This document shows positions 17,301-23,478 of a DNA stretch of 64,000 nt, piece after piece. Origin of the DNA: Candidatus Hydrogenedens sp. (lineage in GTDB: Bacteria; Hydrogenedentota; Hydrogenedentia; Hydrogenedentales; JAEUWI01). Position numbers and translations under genes: made by a program. The DNA is taken from assembly GCA_016125095.1 (NCBI GenBank), contig WGMK01000015.1, positions 430,001 through 494,000 on the forward strand, read 5' to 3'. Position 1 is the stretch's first letter. Each line of letters starts with the position of its first letter. A model generated the notes under the pieces. It was not told the DNA's origin, made no database searches, and saw only the letters and a list, made by a program, of their open reading frames with translations.

Positions 17301-18133
17301 GCCAATCCCATTTCGAAGGAACCGACAAGTATTATCTCGACCCCGAGCTGAAGAGCATCGTGAACATCGCGCTGACGATGGAAAAGCCGCTGCTGCTGAC
17401 GGGCGAGGCGGGCACGGGCAAGACGCAGTTGGCGATGCAGGCGGCCGAAGCGCTCGGCATGGACATCGAAATCCTGCGCTGCAAGAGCACCATCAAGGGC
17501 GAAGAGGCCTGCTACACGCAGGACACCGTGCTGCGCCTGAATGACGCGCGATTCGGCTCGGGCGATACGGGCCGGCATGTGGACCGATTCTACGACTATG
17601 TGATCTGGGGGCCCATCGGGCGCGCCTTCCGCGCGGAGAAGCGCGTGGTGCTGCTGCTGGACGAGATCGACAAGACCGAATCCGACGTGCAGGACAACCT
17701 GCTCGATATCCTCGAAGACTGCCAGTTCACCATCCGCGAGAAGAACGAGACCATCAAGGCGGCGATCCGCCCGGCGATTTTCATCACGTCCAACGCCAAG
17801 CGCGAACTGTCCGATCCCTTCCTGCGCCGCTGCTACTGCCACCACATCGCCTTCCCCACGCCGGAAGACATGCGCAAGATCGTCGATCTGCACTACCCGA
17901 AGACCAACCCCAAGCTGATCGAGGCCGCGCTGGCTATCTTCTACGAACTCCGCGAACGCGGTTTCGAAAAGCCCCCGGCGACCAGCGAGCTGCTCAACTG
18001 GATCGGCGCGCTGGAAATCCAGGGCGAAATCCCCGATCCCCAGATGCCCCCGCTCACCGGCATCCTCCTCAAGCGCGCCGGCGACATCCTCAACTACCGC
18101 CGCGGCGGCAGCCCCCAGCGCGGGCGGTATTAA
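17297..18133 (+). CDS. MoxR-family AAA+ ATPase
   Basis: This 278-residue AAA+ protein is of the MoxR/RavA type, which act as chaperones for maturation of partner complexes, often with VWA-domain proteins. Walker A is GEAGTGKT (36-43) and Walker B is VLLLDE (118-123), with 'DEIDKTESDVQDNLLDILED' after it. Sensor 1 'FITSNAKRELSDPFLRRCYC' carries Asn and the arginine finger region. The start is GTG at 17297, overlapping the Nudix stop. Its normal partner, a VWA protein, lies at 18713, but the two are separated by a 565-bp inverted-repeat-bounded cassette that begins three bases after this gene's TAA. Confidence 0.92.
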   Translation: MSQSHFEGTDKYYLDPELKSIVNIALTMEKPLLLTGEAGTGKTQLAMQAAEALGMDIEILRCKSTIKGEEACYTQDTVLRLNDARFGSGDTGRHVDRFYDYVIWGPIGRAFRAEKRVVLLLDEIDKTESDVQDNLLDILEDCQFTIREKNETIKAAIRPAIFITSNAKRELSDPFLRRCYCHHIAFPTPEDMRKIVDLHYPKTNPKLIEAALAIFYELRERGFEKPPATSELLNWIGALEIQGEIPDPQMPPLTGILLKRAGDILNYRRGGSPQRGRY

Positions 18134-18135
18134 GA

Positions 18136-18175
18136 TTTTTTTTGACAGGATAACTGGATTGGGGGATTTAAGAGG
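18136..18175 (+). repeat. Left inverted repeat of the GxxExxY cassette
   Basis: Eight T residues are followed by GACAGGATAACTGGATT and GGGGGATTTAAGAGG. It pairs with 18662-18699. It starts three bases after the MoxR stop codon. Confidence 0.75.
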
Positions 18176-18212
18176 GGACAAGAGAAAGACTGGAAGGCCG
18201 ATAGGACGGGCA

Positions 18213-18620
18213 ATGAATACTGGTGATGATCGATATGGCCGTGGGGAGCTGCTTCACGGGGCGTTGACCGACCAGATCATTGGAGCCGCGTACAAAGTCT
18301 ACAATGCCCTGGGGGCGGGCTTTCTGTAATCCGTCTACCACCGCGCCATGTTGATCGAGTTGGAGAAAGCAGGACTCAATACCGAGTCCGAGCGGCCCCT
18401 CCAAGTGCTTTATGAAGGCGAAGTAGTTGGCGATTTCAACGCGGATATCATCGTAAACGAGCAAGTGATCTTGGAATTGAAGGCTATCCGGGAACTCGCG
18501 CGGGCGCACGAAATCCAAATCGTCAATTATCTCGCCGCTACGGGGATCGACGTGGGAATTCTGATCAACTTCGGAGAAGAGAACATCCAAATCCGTCGCA
18601 AGCAACGCAAACTCAAATGA
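18213..18620 (+). pseudogene. GxxExxY (PDDEXK_3-type) protein gene with an in-frame TAA
   Basis: From ATG 18213 to TGA 18618-18620 there is one continuous frame of 136 codons, interrupted only by TAA at 18327-18329. The product before the stop ends '...YKVYNALGAGFL' and resumes 'SVYHRAMLIELEKAGL'. In this family the motif reads G-x-x-E-x-x-Y, so the stop replaces exactly the signature Glu, one base change from GAA. Downstream, 'GDFNADIIV' and 'VILELKA' keep the Asp and E-x-K of a PD-(D/E)xK nuclease-like core, and the end 'GILINFGEENIQIRRK' is intact. An internal ATG at 18348 could express a 90-residue fragment. Family members have no settled function. It may be a recent mutation or a sequencing error. 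Confidence 0.8.
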
Positions 18621-18661
18621 CTTACTTAATCTTTACTTTCAGTTCCTCTTGATATCCATTT

Positions 18662-18699
18662 CCTCTTCAATCCCAAGATCCTGTTATCCTGTAAAAAAA
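18662..18699 (-). repeat. Right inverted repeat of the GxxExxY cassette
   Basis: Its reverse complement reads TTTTTTTACAGGATAACAGG then ATCTTGGGATTGAAGAGG, pairing with 18136-18175. It ends 13 bases before the VWA start codon, so it forms most of that gene's 5' leader. Confidence 0.75.
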
Positions 18700-18712
18700 G
18701 AGGTCCACCCCC

Positions 18713-19939
18713 ATGCCAGCAACCGCGCCGAAAGAATTCTCCAACGCGCTCTTCGTCGATTTCCTCATGCTGTTGCGCGAGTACGGCGTGCCGGTGAGTC
18801 CGAAGGATTTGCTGGAACTGAACGACGGGCTGGAGAAGGGCGTGGTGAAGAGCCTGGACGATCTCTTCATCTTTTCGCGGCTGGTGTTCGTGCGGCGGGT
18901 GGAGCACATGGACGCCTTCGAGCGGGCCTTCTGCTTCTATTTCTATGGCATCGACATTCCGCAGGTGGCTGAGGGCGATATCGCGCTGCTACGCACGAAG
19001 CAGTTCCGCGATTGGCTGGCGCAGCAGATCGCCGAGGGCAAGATTCCCAAGAAAGCCATCTACCACTACGACCTCGAAGAGCTGATGCAGAAATTCTGGG
19101 ACACGCTCCGCGAGCAGATGGAGGCGCACCACGGCGGCAGCAAGTGGGTGGGCACCAAGGGCAATTCGCCTTTCGGGCACAGCGGCCAGAGCGAGCGCGG
19201 CGTGCGCGTGCAGGGGCAATCCGGCAACCGCTCGGCGCTCAAGGTCATCGGCGACCGGCGCTACGTGGAATACAGCGACAAGAACCAGCTCCGCGCTGAG
19301 AACCTGCGCCAGGCCCTCGAGTCCATGAAGCACATGAAGAACGAGGGCCCGCGCGACCTGCTCAACATCGGCAAGACGATATACGAAACCGCCCGCAACG
19401 GCGGCGAAATTGACCTCGTATTCGAACGCGACCTGCGCGACAAGATCTCCGTCGTGCTGCTCATCGACAACGGCGGCTCGTCCATGATGCCCTTCGTCGA
19501 AATCGTGCAGATGCTCTTCGAAAAGCTGCACGAGCGCTTCGAGGACCTCACCACCTACTACTTCCACAACACGATCTACGACAACGTCTACCGCGATTTC
19601 CGCCGCCTGCGCGCGTATCCGGTCGAACAACTGCTGCTACGCAAGCCCGACCTCCGCATCGTCATGGTCGGCGATGCCACCATGGCGCCCGAAGAACTCG
19701 AGTCCTACGGCGGCAGCATCTCGTATTACCAAGGCCGCCAGCAGAAGCCCAGCACCTACTGGCTTGGCCGCATCAAGGACCGCTTCCCCCACGCCTGCTG
19801 GCTCAATCCCATCCCCCGCGACCAGTGGAACACCATCTACGGCAACTACACCCTCAACCGCATCCGCTCGCATTTCCACATGGAAGACATGACCCTCGGC
19901 GGCATCAAGGGCATGGTCGATTTCCTCAGCGAAAAGTAG
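18713..19939 (+). CDS. VWA-domain protein (CoxE-like), partner of MoxR
   Basis: This predicted cytoplasmic protein has 408 residues. Residues 1-130 are a helical domain ('FSNALFVDFLMLLREYGVPV', 'FIFSRLVFVRRVEHMDAFER'). A flexible Gly/Ser-rich linker (139-175) follows, then a von Willebrand A domain (about 244-400). MoxR/VWA pairs work as chaperone and metal-dependent adaptor for assembling enzyme complexes. The MIDAS motif, normally D-x-S-x-S, is D252-N-G254-G-S256, so the first serine is replaced by glycine. 'GDATMAPEEL' supplies the later Thr/Asp ligand region. Its leader is formed by the right inverted repeat of the upstream cassette. The client complex is not identified here. Confidence 0.85.
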   Translation: MPATAPKEFSNALFVDFLMLLREYGVPVSPKDLLELNDGLEKGVVKSLDDLFIFSRLVFVRRVEHMDAFERAFCFYFYGIDIPQVAEGDIALLRTKQFRDWLAQQIAEGKIPKKAIYHYDLEELMQKFWDTLREQMEAHHGGSKWVGTKGNSPFGHSGQSERGVRVQGQSGNRSALKVIGDRRYVEYSDKNQLRAENLRQALESMKHMKNEGPRDLLNIGKTIYETARNGGEIDLVFERDLRDKISVVLLIDNGGSSMMPFVEIVQMLFEKLHERFEDLTTYYFHNTIYDNVYRDFRRLRAYPVEQLLLRKPDLRIVMVGDATMAPEELESYGGSISYYQGRQQKPSTYWLGRIKDRFPHACWLNPIPRDQWNTIYGNYTLNRIRSHFHMEDMTLGGIKGMVDFLSEK

Positions 19940-19964
19940 GGGCGGATTTGCAGCGTTACGCCGA

Positions 19965-20312
19965 GATGGCTCGCGGGTACGCTCGCCCTACCGCGCCGCG
20001 TCACCACGCGTCTTTCTTCCGCCCCAGCCACCCACATCGTCATTGCGAGCGAAGCGCGGCAACCTCTTTGGCGCGATCGTGTCAGGATGGCTCGACAGCG
20101 TCTCGCCCCACCGTGAAGAAAATCTTATGCAGCTTGCTGCCGTGGAGTGCGGGAGCAAGCTCCCGCTTAGATCAGGAAGCGCGCTTCCGTCGCTTGGACG
20201 GCGGATCCGAATCTTACCCTACGGCGACGGGAGCTACCGCTCCCTGCGGAAAGCGGCAGCCCGCTGCCGCACTCCACGGCAGCGAAGCTGCATGGGAAGA
20301 GCCTTCTTGTCT
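19965..20312 (+). repeat. Composite intergenic repeat of about 340 bp, copy 1
   Basis: The 394-bp gap between the VWA and SDR genes holds no credible gene. It contains in order GATGGCTCGCGGGTACGCTC, then CGTCATTGCGAGCGAAGCGC, then a fold-back in which GCTGCCGTGGAGTGCGGGAG (20148 onward) pairs with a complement ending near 20285. The whole block is matched, colinear and in reverse orientation, by 42455-42787. Confidence 0.8.
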
Positions 20313-20333
20313 CGGTTCGGTAGCTTGAGCCCC

Positions 20334-21155
20334 CTACTTCATCATGTCCTGGGTGACTTTGTTGCCGATGAGGCGGCTTAGGGCGGGGCTGAGGCGGGTA
20401 ACGTAGTAGGCGAGCCAGGCTTCGGGGGAGACGGGCACGACTTTGCGGTTGTGTCGGATGGCGCCGACGATGGCTTTCGCCACGCGGTCGGGGCCGTAGT
20501 TGCGCTTGCGGTATTCCTGGTCCACGTGCTGGCGCAGGGCGTCGGCGTTGTCGACGCCGCGGAAGCGGGACGTGGCGATGATGCCGGTGCGGATGATGCC
20601 GGGGCAGATGGTGGACACGCCGATGCCGGTGCCGCGGAGGTCTTCGCGGGTGGCCTCGGACAGGCCGAACACGCCGAACTTGGTGGCGAGGTAGGCGGTG
20701 AGTCCCGTGGCGACGAAGTAGCCCGCCATGCTAGACACGTTCACCACGTGGCCGCCCTGGCCGCGCTCGACCATCAGGGGCAGGAAGAAGTGCAGTCCGT
20801 GGATGACGCCCTTGAGGTTGATCGAGATCACCCAGTCCCAGTCTTCGAGGGTGGTGTTGAGCACGCTGCTGCTGATGCCGACGCCGGCGTTGTTCACGAG
20901 AATGTCGAGTGCGCCGTGTGCGGCATGCACCTCTTCGGCGAAGGCCCGCATGGCGTCGGCGCTGCTCACATCCACCACGCGCGCCAGTTCGCAGCGGGAG
21001 AGGGCGTTGATCTCGCCCTCGATTTCGCCGAGTCCGTCCGCGTTCACGTCGCAGAGAATCAGGCGCGCGCCCTCGCGCGCCAGCGCCTTCGCCGTTTCCC
21101 GCCCGATACCGCTCGCCGCGCCGGTCACCAGCGCCCGTTTTCCGTTCATCTGCAT
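20334..21155 (-). CDS. Short-chain dehydrogenase/reductase
   Basis: This NAD(P)-dependent oxidoreductase has 273 residues from the chosen start. 'ALVTGAASGIGRETA' is the TGxxxGIG cofactor loop, 'DILVNNAGVG' the NNAG motif, and 'VNVSSMAGY' followed by 'AYLATKFGVFG' supplies the catalytic Ser and YxxxK. 'CPGIIRTGI' follows. The cofactor loop and the 'LILCDVNADG' segment suggest NAD preference. GGGAG lies ten bases before the ATG at 21155; an ATG at 21164 is too close to it. The substrate is unknown. It lies head to tail with the membrane hydrolase but is separated from it by a 157-bp repeat. Confidence 0.88.
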   Translation of the reverse strand: MQMNGKRALVTGAASGIGRETAKALAREGARLILCDVNADGLGEIEGEINALSRCELARVVDVSSADAMRAFAEEVHAAHGALDILVNNAGVGISSSVLNTTLEDWDWVISINLKGVIHGLHFFLPLMVERGQGGHVVNVSSMAGYFVATGLTAYLATKFGVFGLSEATREDLRGTGIGVSTICPGIIRTGIIATSRFRGVDNADALRQHVDQEYRKRNYGPDRVAKAIVGAIRHNRKVVPVSPEAWLAYYVTRLSPALSRLIGNKVTQDMMK

Positions 21156-21201
21156 GGTGTGCATTCTCCCGAGCCGACACGATAGCAGAAGTGCGGGGAG
21201 C

Positions 21202-21358
21202 GAAGAGTCTCACGCAAAGCCGCTAAGTCGCCAAGGGAACAAGAAAAGGAAAGAGGAGTCCTTCGGACAGAAGAATGGGCGGGTCGGGAAATCCGCCCAT
21301 AGCAAGTCATCTATCTTTTTCTTGCTTGGCGACTTAGCGCCTTTGCGTGAGACTCTTT
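21202..21358. repeat. 157-bp palindromic repeat, copy 2
   Basis: The ends GAAGAGTCTCACGC (21202-21215) and GCGTGAGACTCTTT (21345-21358) pair over 13 of 14 bases. It is the reverse complement of the element at 9487-9643, including GGAGTCCTTCGGACAGAAGA and the ATGGGCGGGTCGGGAAATCC hairpin. Its right edge touches the stop codon of the hydrolase at 21358-21360. Confidence 0.85.
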
Positions 21359-22731
21359 TACCAGACCAGGGGGAACCAGAAGGAGAACACCCAGCCGAGG
21401 ATGAGGCCGTTGGCGATGGCGCCGGTGCGGGTGTCGCCGGCGGCACGGGATGCGGTGGCGTAGGCGATGGCGAGCATGAGCATGACGAAGGCGAGGATGA
21501 TGAGCAGCATGCCGGAGAACGCGATGCCGGGGCCGATGTTTTCGAGCAGCAGCCCGAGCGCCAGCAGCGGTGTGGCCCGGGTAAGCGCGGACACGGCGAA
21601 TCGCTGCCAGGCGCCCTCGAGGCCGAGGTGCTCGAGGCTCCGCTTGTCGAGCAGCGACAGGGCCGAGAACAGCACGCCGCTTATCCCCCACGCCAACAGC
21701 CGCGCCGGATGGTCGAGGCGGCTGACGAAGATGTCGTCGGTAAGCAGGAACGACAGCGGCACAATAAACACGAGGCTGTAAAGCAGCCCGAGCCCGGCGG
21801 CGCGGGCGAAGGAATCGGTGCGGGGCGGCGGCGTGCCTCCGGGCAGGCGTAGCAGCCGCGCGGTGAGGCGGTAGGGATTCAGGCTGAAGCGGGGCGCGCT
21901 TTCCGGCAGCGTGCGCGGCGGGCCGTCCGGTCCACGAAGCAGGGCCGTCGCGCCCGTGGCCAGCAGCAGCGCGGCAATCAGCCCGAGGGTGCCCGCCACG
22001 AGCGCCAGGCGCCAGCGCCACCAGGAATAGCCGGGGGCGGCCGGCACGCCGAGCGCCGAATCGGTCCAGTCGACCATGCCGCGGATGAGCGTGGCGTCCC
22101 AGGTTTCGAGCACGTGATCGCTCCAGGGGCTGATGAGCACGTCGGCCTTGCCCGCCGCGCTGGCGTGCGCCTGCTCGGGACGGAACAATTCCTCGAACTG
22201 CCCCGCGGCAATCAGGGTCTTCACGGCGGGGTAGCCATCGCGCGGGAGCATGCCCAGTGATACAAAGGCGTCTGCCTCGGGGGAATCATTCAGCGCCACG
22301 GCCCCGGCCACGCCGCCCATCGAATGGCCCAGATAGGCCAGGGGCAGCGCGGGATACTGCGCTTTCGCCCAGGCGAGCCAGGCATGCAGCTGCGCGGCGT
22401 TGGAACTCCAGTCGAAATGCTGGCGCGAGCGGCCGTGGCCCCAGAAATCCAGCGCGATCACGGCATAGCCGTGGCCCGCGTAGGCCTTGGCCAGGCTCGC
22501 CATCACGCCGCGATTGGTGGAAACCCCATGTCCCATGACCAGCACGGCCTTGGGCGCGGGCACCTGCCAATGCATGGCGCCGCAGGGACGCCCCCCGGGG
22601 CCCTCGATTTCAACGGCCTGGCGCGATACGCCCGGCGGCAGCGACCACCGCATGAGCCCGAAAGCCAGCAATAGCAACACGATACCCAGCGCGAGCGGCG
22701 CGCGCGCAGACGAACGCGGTGTGGAATCCAT
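21358..22731 (-). CDS. Membrane-bound alpha/beta hydrolase with polytopic C-terminus
   Basis: This 457-residue protein has an N-terminal span (about 8-28), an alpha/beta-hydrolase domain (about 30-240) and 5-7 further hydrophobic spans (about 240-457). The nucleophile elbow is 'YLGHSMGG' with Ser in GHSMG, and 'MGHGVSTN' gives the oxyanion-hole region. 'DFWGHGRS' is typical of esterase or lipase members. Fusion of a hydrolase to a multi-span membrane domain is uncommon and suggests action on lipid or membrane substrates. GGGGAGG nine bases before ATG 22731 decides the start; the ATG at 22749 lies inside that site. The TAA stop merges with the end of a dispersed repeat. Confidence 0.75.
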   Translation of the reverse strand: MDSTPRSSARAPLALGIVLLLLAFGLMRWSLPPGVSRQAVEIEGPGGRPCGAMHWQVPAPKAVLVMGHGVSTNRGVMASLAKAYAGHGYAVIALDFWGHGRSRQHFDWSSNAAQLHAWLAWAKAQYPALPLAYLGHSMGGVAGAVALNDSPEADAFVSLGMLPRDGYPAVKTLIAAGQFEELFRPEQAHASAAGKADVLISPWSDHVLETWDATLIRGMVDWTDSALGVPAAPGYSWWRWRLALVAGTLGLIAALLLATGATALLRGPDGPPRTLPESAPRFSLNPYRLTARLLRLPGGTPPPRTDSFARAAGLGLLYSLVFIVPLSFLLTDDIFVSRLDHPARLLAWGISGVLFSALSLLDKRSLEHLGLEGAWQRFAVSALTRATPLLALGLLLENIGPGIAFSGMLLIILAFVMLMLAIAYATASRAAGDTRTGAIANGLILGWVFSFWFPLVW

Positions 22732-22837
22732 GCCCTTGAGCCTCCCCATTTGGTGCGCATGATTATGCGGTTCCGGGCGGCGGTTGGCAAAATCGGGGCC
22801 GCACCGGGGCGCTATCTTTCCCCGTGCGTTTTTTGTT

Positions 22838-22846
22838 TGCTATACT
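22838..22846 (+). promoter_or_regulatory. Extended -10 promoter of greA
   Basis: TGC-TATACT at 22838-22846 is an extended -10 element 53 bases before the greA start. The -35 region at the right distance is weak (TTCCCC), as is common with extended -10 promoters. Confidence 0.5.
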
Positions 22847-22899
22847 CCGCGGCCAGACCAGAGACAACGAGGCTGCGGGCGCGCGGCAGACGGGACATC

Positions 22900-23370
22900 A
22901 TGGCTGACAAACTCTACATGACCGCCGAGGGCATCCAGCAGCTGAAGGACGACCTGAAGGCGATGAACGAGCGGCGGCTGAAGGTGGCGGATGCCATCGA
23001 GCACGCCCGCTCCCTCGGCGATTTGAAGGAAAACGCCGAGTATCACTCCGCCAAGGAGGAGCAGGGCATGCTCCACGCCAAGATTAAGGACGTGGAGGAC
23101 AAGCTGTCGCGGGCGGTGCCGATCGAGGATACCGAGATCGACACGAGCAAGGCCTATGTGGGCGCGACGCTGCGGCTGCTGAACAAGAAGACCAAGAAGG
23201 AAGTGAGCTGGAAGCTGGTGAGCCCGGCGGAGGCCGACATGGCCAAGGGCAAAATCAGCACGGCTTCCCCGGTGGGCCAGGCGCTGCTGGGCAAGGCGGC
23301 CGGCGAGACGGCGGTGGCGAAGGTGCCCGCGGGCGACCTGACCTTCGAGGTGCTCGAGATTACGTATTAA
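22900..23370 (+). CDS. greA: Transcription elongation factor GreA
   Basis: This cytoplasmic factor of 156 residues enters the RNA polymerase secondary channel and stimulates cleavage of backtracked transcripts. The N-terminal coiled coil (about 8-75) contains 'RSLGDLKENAEYHSAKEEQG', whose tip carries the catalytic acidic pair (Asp and Glu in GDLKENAEY). The C-terminal FKBP-like domain ends 'SPVGQALLGKAAGETAVAKV' and 'LTFEVLEITY'. The length is normal. The ATG at 22900 comes shortly after an upstream open region that I do not consider coding. It is probably monocistronic; carB follows after 108 bases. Confidence 0.95.
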   Translation: MADKLYMTAEGIQQLKDDLKAMNERRLKVADAIEHARSLGDLKENAEYHSAKEEQGMLHAKIKDVEDKLSRAVPIEDTEIDTSKAYVGATLRLLNKKTKKEVSWKLVSPAEADMAKGKISTASPVGQALLGKAAGETAVAKVPAGDLTFEVLEITY

Positions 23371-23400
23371 CTGCACTGCGCGCGCAGCTGCATCGACGCG

Positions 23401-23425
23401 ACGGCTCCGGAGCCACCGGAGCCGT
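23401..23425. other. Stem-loop between greA and carB
   Basis: A perfect 10-bp stem, ACGGCTCCGG (23401-23410) with CCGGAGCCGT (23416-23425), encloses loop AGCCA. No T-run follows on the plus strand, so I do not call it a terminator. It could be a weak attenuator or a processing site ahead of carB. Confidence 0.45.
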
Positions 23426-23478
23426 GCCGTGTATCCAGCGGTACAACCGCGCCCGCACGGGCGCCCGGAACGACAGCC

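Larger units (their letters stand above)
18136..18700 (+). mobile_element. Putative inverted-repeat-bounded cassette carrying a GxxExxY gene
   Basis: The cassette is bounded by imperfect inverted repeats, a T-run plus 31 bases at each end with 26 of the 31 matching. The left arm is 18136-18175 (core ACAGGATAAC...AAGAGG) and the right arm is 18662-18699. It fills exactly the space between the MoxR ATPase and the VWA gene, which usually adjoin, and holds only the GxxExxY pseudogene. No transposase and no clear target duplication are visible. From memory, ACAGGAT-type sequences often flank GxxExxY genes in other genomes. Confidence 0.6.
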
